From Paulownia fortunei (lineage: Eukaryota; Streptophyta; Magnoliopsida; Lamiales; Paulowniaceae): a DNA stretch of 64,000 nucleotides. Location of the stretch: assembly GCA_019321725.1 (NCBI GenBank), contig CM033110.1:4023278-4087277 (forward strand). The letters run 5' to 3'. The translations under genes and the position numbers were made by a program. Under the pieces are notes generated by a model, which saw nothing but the letters and a program-made list of their open reading frames with translations, was not told the origin of the DNA and did no database searches. Every line of letters starts with the position of its first letter. Within the stretch, counting starts at the first letter, position 1. Below, piece by piece: positions 11,146 through 22,286 of this stretch.

Positions 11146-13720
11146 TGTCTAACTCAGATAATACTAGGTCTGTAAGTTCCATAGGGGCTTTACTAATCTC
11201 CTCATCCTCTTCCATGGGATCCGAGAATAGTTTCCCTAAGTCCTCTTTCGATCAATCTAGGGAAATCTTTGTACCTATAGACGTTCAGACTCGAAAGTCG
11301 AACAACCAGTCAGACAACCTCTAACTCTCATAGATGAACCCCTTGACAAACTCACAATATATGAAGAAATTCATCCCAATACATCCAATACCTTAGTTTA
11401 ACCCTTAAATCCTCTTACGTGGCTCATCTCTTCCCTTCCAGTAGCTATTCCTATAGTTATTCTGGTAGAGACTGTAACAATAGCTGCTCTGTCTGGTATG
11501 CAACAATAGCTGCTCTGTCTGGTATGCCTTCTCCAGATCCTATTCCTTCTAAGGTGTCCCGTCAAACCTTGGAGAAAATACGCTTCAATTTTAGCATCTC
11601 GAATGATTTTGTCCTTCTAAAACCATATCCCAATTAGAGACCAGATTTACACCCTCCTGGCTTCTTAGCTTTCTTTGTGGACCAGCTAGAGGTTGGTCAT
11701 CATTTTCCAAACCCTCAGCTCTTCATTGATATTTCTTCCAAATTTAGGGTCTACTTAAACCAATTCATCCCCAATGCTTTCCACACCATGGCTAGCTTTG
11801 CCATGGTGGTTGCCTACCACAAAACAGAGCCTTTAGCCGATCTTTTTCATTTTTATTACCATGTCAGGACTTTAGTTCCTGGCCAATTCTATCTCACTTC
11901 CTGGGACTCGGCCAGGTTTTCACCTGGAGACCTTTCTTCCATAAAGAACTAAAAGACCAGGTACTTTTTTGTATCCAACCCCCATCCGTGGGGTTTTCCT
12001 AAGAGTTGGGTTTTAAAGACCCCCAAGCAATATAAAATTGATAAAAGAGCTTGTCCTCAAGCTTTTATGAGGCTTCTTACCGAGCTTAATAAAAAAACTT
12101 ATGATTTCACCAAACTGACATAATCTTTCCCCCTTCTGTATTATTTTAAGCTAAGCCCACTCAGAGTCAATCTTCCTCGGCCATTAAGTACACCTCTTTT
12201 TTGTTATGTTTTATTTTTTATTCCCTTACCTGTTTAATGTTTCTATCACATGCAGATCCTTACATTTGCAAGATGTTGTTCGATCTAGAGGATGAAGAAT
12301 AAACCATAGTTGCTTAACCAGAGATAGATCCTTCATCTGCTCGTCTGCTTACTAACCTAATTAGCTCCTCCTTAGCTCTGGCAGCAACTGCTCCCGATCA
12401 TACCCTTCAACTCAACTCTTGGCCTATAGGGGATTCTGCTCTGAGTATCCCACTATCTCTTAGTACGACTAACCTAGAAGCCGAATTGAACCGGCCTCAT
12501 CCTCCTACTTTAGTGGCGAGCTATTTGGACAAAAGCAAGAGGCCCATGCCTGAGAAGGCTTCAAAATCTCACCCTGCCAAGAAATCAAAAACCACCAGAG
12601 CCACTTCTGCATCAGGGAAGGGTATTTCCCTTCAATCTGTTCTAGAAAATAAAGATGGGACTCTCTTCCCTTCTTATTTAAAAAACTTTGATCCTCTCCG
12701 AGACACAGAGATTATTAGTTAATTAACTAATTCTCAAAAACTAAACTACATAGCTCTTCACCATTCCAATGTATGCCTATAATAAATTTTCTTCCATACT
12801 TAAACTAAGAATGTATTCTTCTCTGACTATCTACCATTTTCAGACAACCATGATACTTGCCAAGCTTTTGTCTGAATGGGAAACTGGCACTTCTTCTTCC
12901 GCCACTAAGACTGAGAATTCTTTATTGAAAAAAGAATTGATGGCTGCAAGAGCAACCATCGAGCAACAAAAGCATGATCTGACCGTCCATGAAATAAAGC
13001 TGAACTGACTGCAACCCAAAAAGCCTCATACAAATCTCAAATCTCTGAGGTGGAGACTAAATATAAAGTTGTTGAAGATGAAAACTATTATCTCATGCTT
13101 TCAGTACAAGAGAGGAAATCCGAGCTCAGGACAAAAGGTCCCCAGCTCGCCTATGATCAAGGACTAAAAATAGGCTATAACAAAGGAGTTAAAAATAGGC
13201 ATTATGGTTATCTTAGCTCCTCAGATGGATAAGATTTTTTGTAGATCGACTGTCGCAAGATCTACTCTAGCTTCATGAATTCCAAAGCCTATCTGGATAA
13301 ACTTGCTCCAACAGCATTAGAATACTATTGCTATAGATTTCGGTGTGCTAGAAAGCAAGCTTTATGGAAGAGCTAGACCACAAGACCCCTCTCCGTAATG
13401 CTCCTCCCCCTAAAGGTTAGGAAGACAACCCCCTCGAAGCTATGAATCATCCTTGGTGGGAATCTGTTCGTATTATCCAAGAGATGACCGAGCATCCAGC
13501 TCAATTCAAAGGTTCAAAGTTGGGCAGGCTATTGTTCAGTCATCCCCAGCTTTACCAGCATTAGATTCTTCGGCTCTAGCTACCCCTACTCAAATCGTTT
13601 CTACTCCTTCCACTCATATACCTAAACAACCAGTTAGAACAGATAAGGGAGAAGTAGATGATAGGGCTCTAGAATCCTTTGTAGCGGATCTAGAGAATTA
13701 ATCTCAAGTATGTGAGGGTG
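11146..13720 (+). pseudogene. Antisense extra ORF, putative gypsy-type transposon protein (PF04195-like)
   Basis: Opposite to the neighbouring pol, the plus strand encodes a serine-rich start (MSNSDNTRSVSSIGALL at 11,146), then a globular block at 11,677-11,990 containing FVDQLEVGHHFPNPQLF, a histidine-rich LADLFHFYYHV and the downstream HPWGFPKSW. These match my memory of the plant Transposase_28 family. A basic linker (about 12,500-12,720) and a coiled-coil-like stretch (12,920-13,130) follow. Two probable introns in the plus direction are visible: about 12,190-12,255, ending TCACATGCAG, and 12,771-12,843, starting GTATGC and ending TTTTCAG. Several in-frame stops interrupt the exons, so it is a pseudogene. 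Its function is unknown. Confidence 0.65.
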
Positions 13721-14039
13721 GAGATGCTCTGATCCATCCCGTGTCTGTATGAGATGTAATTCCATTTCATTGAATGAAAGAATTTTATAGTTACCAACTT
13801 TATACTTCTATCTCAAATATTATAGCATTAAAAACTATCATTCGATACAAAATTAACTCAAGAAAAATATGTTAAGTTCATTAGTATTTACTTACTCAGA
13901 TCATCCGTCATTCTAATAGATCATTATACTCTTCATCTGCTCATCAGCCAGATCAAAAATCCAACATGTTCGATCATGCCTTACTTAAAACCAAACCTTA
14001 AGCCCATTATAGATTAGGTTGGCTGATCAAGCACTTTCT

Positions 14040-14575
14040 GTCATCATGAAGAGGTCGACAAACCAAGCACCATTTGTCATTGATATGGAGGTCGACGAAC
14101 CAATCACCATGAATCATTATATGGAGGTCGACAAATTGAGCACCATTTGTCAACGTATGGAGGTCGGCAAATCAAGCACCATTTGTCGTCATAGGAAGGT
14201 CGACGGACCAAGAACAACCTTTTTTTTATCAAAGGCTTTTGTTCGTCATCATAGAAAGGTCGGTGGACCGAATATAATCTTTTTTATCAAAGACATTCAC
14301 CCATCATCGTAGGGAGGTCAGCGAACCGAACATAACCCTTTTTATCAAAGGCTTTCGCCCGTCATCGTAAAAAAGTCAGCAGATCGAGCACAACCCTTTT
14401 TTTATCAAAGGCTTTCATTTATCATCATAGAGAGGTCGGCAGATCAAACACAATCTTTTTTATCAAAGGCTTTCGTCCGTCATCATAAGGAGGTCGGCGG
14501 ACCGAATATTCTTTTTATAAAAGGCTTTTGCCCGTCATCATAAAAAGATCAGCGGATCAAGCACAACCCTTGTTT
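14040..14575. repeat. Two-period tandem repeat (about 36 bp and 59 bp)
   Basis: The word AGGTCGAC/AGGTCGGC marks each unit at 14,052, 14,089, 14,125, 14,161 and 14,197 (period about 36 bp), then at 14,257, 14,315, 14,373, 14,432, 14,491 and 14,545 (period about 59 bp). The longer unit equals the shorter one plus an inserted TTTTTATCAAAGGCTTTCG-like block. The array lies between integrase and the antisense ORF. Hypervariable 3' regions of Tat elements are a known source of satellite repeats. Confidence 0.85.
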
Positions 14576-14689
14576 ACAACGTCATATCAATCTTCAAAAA
14601 ATGGTTTTATTTATTCATTACTCAAAATCTTTGCATTACAAAAAGAAGTACAAAAAGCCTATAAAATTCTAACCTAAGTATAAAATTTG

Positions 14690-15710
14690 CATAGATGGCA
14701 GATATTCCATGGTTGAGGAAGTTTTCGTTCTTCCATCTCCTCGAGTTCATATGCAACTCCAATTAGGACCTTTACAATCTTATATGGTCCTTTCCAATTG
14801 GCCTCAACTTTCTTATAGCTTTCAATGCATCTGCTCTACGTAATACCAAGTCACCCACTTGGAATTATCGTCGTTTCACTTTCAACTTATATCCTACTTG
14901 TACCCTACTTTTATATGCCTCCATTCTAGTGCATGCTTGACCCTATGCTCATCGATCAGGTCTAGATTTTCTCTCATCAATGTTTTATTATGTTCTTCAT
15001 TAAAATTTTGGATTATGTGCGTTTGTATCCCGATCTCTGCTGGAATCACTACTTCAGCCCCATAGACAAGACTAAATGAGGATTTTTCCAGTTGTAGTCT
15101 GAGGACTAGTGCGATAAGCCCATAAGACTAAACTTAACTCCTCAACCCATCTTCCTCATCTATTCAATCTAATATTGATGCCTTGTACAATAATTTGATT
15201 AATAACTTTCACTTATCTATTTGTTCGTGGATAGGTAACCGAGGTGAACCTTTACTTGATCTTTAATTCCTCACACCAAGCTCATGCTTTTACCCCATTG
15301 AATTGGGCACCATTATCTGATATCAAGTTCCTCAGAACACCATACTTGCAACAAATATTTTTCTAAAGGAACTACATGACTTCCGCTTCTGTTATTTTAG
15401 TTAAGAGCTCAATCTCTACACATTTGCTAAAATAGTTAACTGCTACTGTCAGAAACTTCATTTGCCCTGAGGCTAATGGAAAAGGTCTCACAATATCTAT
15501 TCCTCGTTATGCAAAAGGGCAAGAGGAATTCATCATGGCCAACTCTTCTGCAGGTTGGTGTATCAATAGAGCATGCCTCTGACATTTACCACATCTTTTA
15601 ATCATTTCATCTACATCTCTACAAATGGTGGGCCAAAAATATCCTGCCCTTCAGACTTTCCTCACCAATGCTCCACTTCTGGAATGATTCCACAGCATCC
15701 TTCGTGAATT
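14690..15710 (-). pseudogene. Tat integrase relic
   Basis: Reading leftwards, a zinc-finger remnant (RCGKCQRHA, about 15,590), the first catalytic region (GIDIVRPFP, about 15,505) and the second (ISDNGAQFN, about 15,310) are legible. They are followed by a well-kept LWAYRTSPQTTTGKS and VYGAEVVIPAEIG near 15,060-15,110. The C-terminal domain ends near 14,700 with LPQPWNICHLCKFY. Stops and frameshifts occur throughout. The position of the catalytic glutamate appears to read lysine (VKVINQ where the family has VEV.N), so even the restored frame would be inactive. Confidence 0.75.
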
Positions 15711-16130
15711 TATCTGAGAACATACCTTTCTTCCTCCATTGATAAGAACCTCAAATAAGGTGTGTTGAATATCCTTTTGTATAAAAGCTCTTCTATGATG
15801 CAGAATTGCACTGCTCATCTCTGTATTTAAGTGGCATCCTTTTTATGAGAAATGAGTCCATCTTTCAGGTATGATAGAATAGGCGTTCTCTAATCATCTC
15901 TTTCCTTTACTGCCGTTACTTTTTTTTTCAATGGTGTTGTGTGGTGCATATATTCTAGTTATCTTTCGGGTCTTACAATCAACTATGGAGCTAGTCATCT
16001 TGGATAAATAATCCACTTTTTTATTTTCTAATCGAGGAATTTGATGTATTTCCACAATCAAATTGTGCCACATGACTGAAATTTGCTCTACATACCTTTC
16101 CTCTTTTATTTTATACTAACCTTCCACCTG

Positions 16131-16346
16131 CTAAGTCACAAGTCCAGGGTTTAAGTAAACCACTAGATTCCTTATTTCTAGCTCCAAAGCCATCTTCAAT
16201 CCTCTCAGCAAGGCTTTATACTCAGCTTTATTATTGGATATTTTGAAGTTAAATTTGACTGCAAATTCCAGCTCATCTCCTTCTTGGGTAGTTAGGATAA
16301 TTCCAGCTCCACATCCCTCCATAGTGGTTAACCTATCTATATGCAA
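16131..16346 (-). pseudogene. Second RNase H domain (Tat lineage)
   Basis: The open stretch encodes GCGAGIILTTQEGDELEFAV and then KISNNKAEYKALLRGLKMAL, the typical core of the extra RNase H that Tat-lineage gypsy elements carry between reverse transcriptase and integrase. The NNKAEY block with its glutamate is preserved. The stretch is only 71 codons, and the rest of the domain is frameshifted. This domain is the reason for placing the element in Tat rather than another gypsy lineage. Confidence 0.8.
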
Positions 16347-16547
16347 TAGCCATTTTGGACCCTATTTTTCCTGTCTGGTCAACTCTTGAATGAAATCTAC
16401 TAAGGCCTATGTCTTGATCACCACTTTAAGCTGATAGTCAATATCATATTCTCTCATCTCTATAACTCATTTGATCATTCTTCCTAAAGCATCAGGCTTT
16501 TCTAGAATATGTTTTAGTGGTAGGTTTGTGCGGACTACCACCTTGTG

Positions 16548-16907
16548 CTATAAAAAATAAGGTCTTAGTCTCCTCACCAAAGTGACCAAAGCTAATTCTC
16601 CTTTCTCTATCTTAGAATACCTTTGTTTAGCTCTATGAAGTAATTTACTCACATAATAAATTAGCTTCTGTTGACTTCCTTTCTCTCGTAATAAGACAAA
16701 ACTGATAGCATGCTCACCTACCGATAGGTAAGCATAGAACACTTCTCCCATAATTAGTTTTGTGAGTAATAGAAGCTTAGAAAGAAACTTTTTCAGCTCG
16801 TCAAATGCCTTTTGATATTCTTTTATACATTCAAATTGACATCCCATTATCAAGATTTTAAAAAAGAGAAAACTTATCTCCGCTGATCTAGATATAAACC
16901 TACTCAA
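16548..16907 (-). pseudogene. Gypsy RT end and first RNase H domain
   Basis: The 119-codon open stretch begins with RFISRSAEISFLFFK, the thumb-side end of gypsy reverse transcriptase. It continues through QKAFDELKKFLS to an RNase H start (YAYLSVGEHAISFVLLREKG) and ends YYVSKLLHRAKQRYSKIEKG. The spacing matches intact gypsy polyproteins. It is in a different frame from the upstream reverse-transcriptase block, so pol is broken between them. Confidence 0.85.
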
Positions 16908-16914
16908 CGCTATA

Positions 16915-17470
16915 ATTTTTCCTGTAAGGTACTACACATTTCTAATCTTTGAAGGAGGATTTATATCTAAGATAGCTCAAACCTTTGCGGGATTAACCTT
17001 GATTCCCCTTTCAGTCACCATATATCCCAACTTACCAGCTTTTACTCCGAATGAACACTTATACAGATTCAGTTTTATGCCATACTTTATTAATACATCA
17101 AAGGTCTCTTCCAAATCAGAGATATGAGATTCTATTTTTTGCTTTTCACCAACATATTATCTAACAACCTATCCACCAACCTCTAGTAAGTGGTCCTGGT
17201 GTTTTTTAATCTAAAGGGTATAACTATATAGTAGTAAGTATCTTTTGATCTGCTGGATAAAGCATGATCTGATGATATCCTTGATAAGCATCCATCATAC
17301 TCAATAACTCGCATCCCGAGGTAGAATCCACAAGCTGATCAATTCGAGGTAAGGGATAGTGGTCTTTCAGGCATGCATTATTCAAGTCCCGAAAATCAAT
17401 GCACATCTTTCATTTTCCTACCCTTTTGGGGACCATAACAGCATCAGATAGCCATTTTGGGAACTGTATT
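16915..17470 (-). pseudogene. Gypsy reverse transcriptase relic
   Basis: At 17,406-17,224 the minus strand encodes MCIDFRDLNNACLKDHYPLP followed by RIDQLVDSTSGCELLSMMDA, the strongly conserved start of the gypsy reverse-transcriptase palm with its first catalytic aspartate (SMMDAYQGY). The second catalytic block should lie near 17,150; it appears there only as a damaged stretch (roughly DNMLVKSK). Further on, SDLEETFDVLIKYGIKLN and CSFGVKAGKLGYMV are readable to about 17,000. Several frame changes and stops make the enzyme non-functional. Confidence 0.85.
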
Positions 17471-17554
17471 TCAGAAATATGACCAGCTTCCAACAACTTC
17501 CATACCTCTTCCTCTATAATTTTATCTTTTTTCTTGACCAAAATGTCTCTGCTT

Positions 17555-18300
17555 CTACTTGACTGGTCGAGCTGTTGGGTCCACATTCACATGGTGTATG
17601 GTTATTTCAGGATTTATCCCCATCAAATCCTGAGCAGACCATGCAAACACATCCACTTTCTTTCTCAAGAAATCTACTAGTAGTTCTGCCAATTGTTGAC
17701 CCAGTTGAGTACCAATTCTAGTTATCTTCTTAGATTCACCAGGAACTTGCTCAACAGTCACCAATTCTTCATCAGGTTGCACATAGCGTTCGAGCTCGTC
17801 GTCTTGTCCTACTTTGGGTTTTTTTTTCTCAATCTCCCCCTTTAAGAGCATCTATATTCATTATTTTTTTTATTTGCTCCTTTTATGGCCTCCACATAAT
17901 ATTTCCTAGCAGAATACTAATCTTTTTCTACATCTTCTATAGCTTCTCCTACTAGAAACTTCATCTTCATATGATAGATAGATACTACTGCCTCGAACAT
18001 ATTAAGCATAGGTCTACCCAATATAATATTATATGCAGATGGTGCATCAATTATAAAAAAACCATACCATCCTGACCTTTTGTAAAGGTGGCGAGCCCAA
18101 TGATACTGGCAAGATCACCTGTCCTTTTGGTTGAATTGATCCTCCTACAAAACTAAAAAGTGATGTCTCTACATGTAGCAGCTCAACTTCTATTTCCATC
18201 TATTTATAGAAATAATAAAACAGAATATCTACAGAGCTCCCTGTATCCACAAAAACTCATGCTACATCGTAATTGGCAATGGAAGTCGTTATAACTAGAG
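17555..18300 (-). pseudogene. Gypsy protease and RT N-terminal linker relic
   Basis: Near 18,250-18,230 the minus strand carries VDTGSSVDIL, the catalytic DTGSS motif of retroviral-type aspartyl proteases, followed near 18,030 by the GRPMLN-type flap block. At 17,851-17,555 a 98-codon open stretch encodes the linker into reverse transcriptase, with FLRKKVDVFAWSAQDLMGIN and INPEITIHHVNVDP. In intact Tat pol these come in the same order. Frames differ between the two blocks and stops are present. Confidence 0.8.
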
Positions 18301-18450
18301 CATCATTATGTGGGACCTGCAAACCTCTTTCGTCTTTCGGTCCAAACTGGATTGATCCACTTTTAACCACCTAGTTAACCTCATGTCTTTCTTCCTGCCA
18401 AAACCTAGTTGCTATAGCATGAGCTTTCCTAGCTCAATGAAAATCTTGCA

Positions 18451-19589
18451 ATAATCAAGAAAATTTTAATTAAATGATAATACCTTAATATGAATGAGTC
18501 TTATGTTGAATTGACCTGCAAAGTGCTGGATAGTGCCCAACATAAACACTCCAACATCAAGAGCCTTAATCAATCAATCAATCAAGACTAAATCTCTATT
18601 TTTTTTCTTAATACAAGTGTGTCAAAAACCAAAAACCATACATTCCATCTCATTTTATAACAATGCACGTACAGCAGTTAAATAAGGAAAGAATTATATT
18701 ACCTTGTGGGGATAAGGCTAATCCTCAAGAAAAGATATGGCCAATCCCTTAAAATCTTGATTATTAATATGGAATAATTTCTTTCCTTTTTAGAACCCTG
18801 ATAATGCTTATTTGTTTGCCAAAAACCTCTAATCCGAGCTCATCACTCAACATTATTCAACTCAGACATACTAGGTCGGATACACAAACTCATGTATATA
18901 GAAGCATATATCTGAACTACTCCAACTCAAATATACCCAAGTCGATAGGGTAGGTTTAGCCTATTCCAGATCGGACATACCCAGATGATAAGGCAAATCA
19001 TTCTTAGGTCTACGAGACCATCTTCTCTTAGCAGGCTAATCAGCCCATCATTACAGTAGCAGTAAAATCAATACGAACTCACAATCTTTTAATACTCAGC
19101 TCAGATTCCAGCCTAAAAAGGTCCATTAAGTATATGATCTTTTCCAAACCACATCAACACGGAACAAACATATACAGTCGCATGCACACCATATATAAAA
19201 TATATATGTATAGAAGTCTATATTTATGCCTCTTGATTGGGATTGGATTAGCAGAGACCTCTGTTTGTGGAGCTTACCAGCTAGCGGCAAAGACAATTGA
19301 TAGCAGGGATAGGGATTTTATAAATAGATTTAGGGATTTGCTGCAATTGCAAATGATGGTAGTGGCTCGCCAACTGACAAACAATAGTGGTTGGCTGACG
19401 GACGGGGATATTGGGTGGGACATGGCTGAGATAATTGGGATTTTAGGGGTTTAGGGTAATTGTGATTCAGAAATTAGGGGCAATGTCAAGCAGGGAAGGG
19501 CGGCGACAGAGAAGGTCGACGCAACTGAGAATAGAGGGAGAGAGAGAAAAAAAAGAGTTAAGGTTTCAAAAGATTTAGGGAAAAAATGG
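18451..19589. other. LTR-like / CACTA 5'-leader-like DNA, unresolved
   Basis: 18,780-19,130 is rich in short repeated pyrimidine words (CTCAGACATAC, GATCGGACATACCC) as in Tat LTRs, but no partner LTR was found. 19,250-19,590 read on the minus strand looks like a transcribed leader (CT-rich, with a possible donor GTAAGC) leading away from the CACTA end at 20,000. No intact gene was recognised. Confidence 0.35.
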
Positions 19590-20000
19590 GGGTATGCGAA
19601 ATAAATCCCCACATTTTAGTGACGAAACATAAATCTCATTGCTAAATTTAGCAACAACATTGTGCTTCTTTCTTTACTATGTTTAGGAAAAAAATTGAAT
19701 TGTTGGGCAATGACATTTGATTGTTTCATTGTTAATATTAAAATAAATATATATTTAAATAAAGTTAGCGATGAGTTACTTATTTCTTCGTTGAGTATAA
19801 CACTCAACAACGAATGTTCAGTGATCGTTGCTAACTTTAGATTGGTTTTAGCAATGAAGTTGGTATATCATGGCTAACTTTTCGACTCATCTCATGTTTG
19901 CAATGATGTGTTCAATTCTTGTCATTAACATTGACCTCAACAACGATATCTATTTTTCGTTGCTAATATTTCGTCGCTATTTTTTTATTTTTTATTAGTG
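19590..20000 (-). mobile_element. Terminus of a second CACTA element
   Basis: The array of TTAGCGATGA / TCGTTGCTAA words at 19,615-19,980 ends in TTTATTAGTG at 20,000, the complement of CACTAATAAA. This is the same architecture as the right end of the element at 10,837 and in the same orientation. No matching opposite end or transposase for this copy was found, so it is truncated or interrupted, perhaps by the Tat insertion. Confidence 0.65.
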
Positions 20001-21430
20001 ATAAATTATACTTCACACACACCCCAAATTTAGTTATTTTGGCACATTGCCTCTCCAAAGAAGATTTTAAGTACCTTATCCCTCTCAAACTTAATTATTT
20101 TGATATTTTAACCTCTATGGTCGTTTACTTTTTTAGTTGAGATATAAAATAATTGATAAAAAATGTGATTAGTTGTTGACTTTGGATTGATTTATTAATA
20201 AATATTATGTATACTTTGTTGAATTATAAGAATGATATATTTGTATCAAATATAATTCAACGTGTACATTGTGGGATAAATGAATGTAATAATATAATAT
20301 TACCAAAATACCCTCCTCGCAAATTCTGTAATTTCCTGTCTCTTTCCTTTTATCTTTTTCTTGTTTGTTCTCTCTTCTTCCAAAAACTTCCCCTCTACTT
20401 AATGTCTTTTTATGCAAATTCATCAAGTACATCTCTTCTTTCTTGATTTTCTCCTCTTGTCTTATTTCTTCTTTCTCGAATTTTCTCTTCTCTATTGTAT
20501 ATCTTATTCTCTCTTTCATGTTTCCCCCAACAAAACAACCACTGCCACCACCATCAACACTCCTCTTTTCTTTTCTTTCTTTTCATTTCCATATTTTTTT
20601 CTTCCATTTTCTCCTTTTCCTTCATTTTTCTCTTTTTTAATCTTTAATATGTTGCCCAATTTGAGCAACACTGGAAAATAATTTTTACATTTGTCGAGTA
20701 AGAATGAGAGAAGGCAAAGCCTTGTAGAAGACGCGTCATAGCAGGTGTTTGCATATAAATCAAGTAGAGGAATGGGATTTGGGTTTGATATAAATTAGAG
20801 TATTGGAGGACAATAAATGTAATTTTACTTTAATTTTAATTGGCAAACATGACAATTACAACCCAATTTATAGAAGTGTGCCTAGTAGAATAAATAGAAC
20901 ACACCCCCTGTGATTCTAATCCAACCAAAAAGTGCTTCAGTACAGGGCCGTGGAAATCCTATGGGCCACCGTCCAATAAAGTATGCAATGGATTGTGGCA
21001 GATATAATAGTGTATCGAAGCTAATACCCAAAAATGGGACGTTTAAATTTTTTTAATTATTGTCAATTGTGATATTTTTTCTATAAATAATAATGGTGCG
21101 TTTGTCAATAATAATGCAATCGATATTATTTATAATAAAAATATCATCATTTATCATATATTTACCATTGACAATAATAAAAAATATTATGATATATTTT
21201 TTCTTTTATGGAAAGATGAGGAAAAAAACACGCAACTCAGCTAACAAAAAATATTTTGATGAAAATTTGACATGAAATTGATTTTTTGGGAGGACGGGGT
21301 GCAAAAGTATTTAAAAATTATTTTTGATGGATAAAGTACTAAAATACTTAAGTTTAAGTTTAAGTGAGCAAAATGCTTAAAATTAACTTTGAAGGATTAT
21401 AGGAGGTGAAATATTATTTACTCTAATTAC
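20001..21430. mobile_element. 1.4-kb non-coding inverted-repeat element
   Basis: The left end (ATAAATTATACTTCACACAC, then a block with TTTTGGCACATTGCC) is imperfectly complementary to the right end (GAGGTGAAATATTATTTAC preceded by GAGCAAAATGCTTAAAATT) over 100 bp or more. The interior has a pyrimidine-rich stretch (20,330-20,640). Long frames through that stretch on both strands are composition artefacts. It is probably a large non-autonomous DNA transposon. No clear target duplication was found. Confidence 0.5.
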
Positions 21431-22245
21431 AATTTGTTGATAAGGATCTCAAAGGAATCAAGTCGTTCAACTCCACATTCACTTCATTTATTTTGGATTG
21501 TAGACTTATACATCAAACCTTATACTTGAACTAAGTTACAGATTCTAAGAATTGAGTCGAATAATGAAAAAAAAAATTAAAAACTGAACACGATTACCCT
21601 ATATATATATATGTATATATATATAAACATTTTCATAAGTTTAAACTACATAACAGATCCGCCAATAAGACACAGCTCAAATAGCAAAGTTTAATATCTC
21701 CAGAATGTGAAGTCTTTGTTTCTAATCACATCAAAAGTTTATTTTCATAGTAATTAATTAATTTATTTGTTGATTGTTTATAATTTTTAAAAATAAATTA
21801 TTGATTGGCAGTCAATTATTGATGGTTAATATTCTTAATATAACCGATTCACTAAAAAAAAATAGAATTATAGTATTTTGTAGGATTGGCTCAAACCCAA
21901 CTCATCGCCCTAATCGAAGTATGCCTGAAATTTGATAGTATTTCTTTTAATGGTGATCCGTGGACCAGTGACAGATATAGGGCCTTGGGCCTGGTACTGT
22001 AGGGCTGATTTGTTTTTTGAAAAGACATATTGATAATGTAATTGCGCATAAAATATTATGTTTAATATGGGCCCATTAAAAATCTTTCAAAAAATGGGCC
22101 TCTGCTTCCTTTGGGATGGACTTACACTCCAAATTATAGTTTCAACTCTTGCATATCAATTTGGGCCTATTAACAAAAGGAATATTGCATCAACCTTGTA
22201 AGATGATAATCATTTTGTACAACACACACACACAGATATATATAC

Positions 22246-22286
<41 letters not shown>

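Larger units (their letters stand above)
11000..18450 (-). mobile_element. Decayed Tat-lineage Ty3/gypsy retrotransposon with antisense extra ORF
   Basis: On the minus strand the order protease, reverse transcriptase, RNase H, a second RNase H and integrase can be read from 18,300 down to 14,690. A duplicated RNase H is the mark of the Tat (Ogre/Retand) lineage. Past integrase come a tandem repeat (14,040-14,575) and an extra ORF on the opposite strand (11,146-13,720), both known features of Tat elements. Gag is missing at the expected place (above 18,450). Paired LTRs could not be identified, so the boundaries are approximate. Sequence at 18,780-19,130 looks LTR-like but was not matched to a partner. 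Confidence 0.75.

Noticed and set aside
20205..20681. Overlapping open frames on both strands
   Set aside because: They arise from a pyrimidine-rich tract. The residues are low complexity and several frames are open at once.
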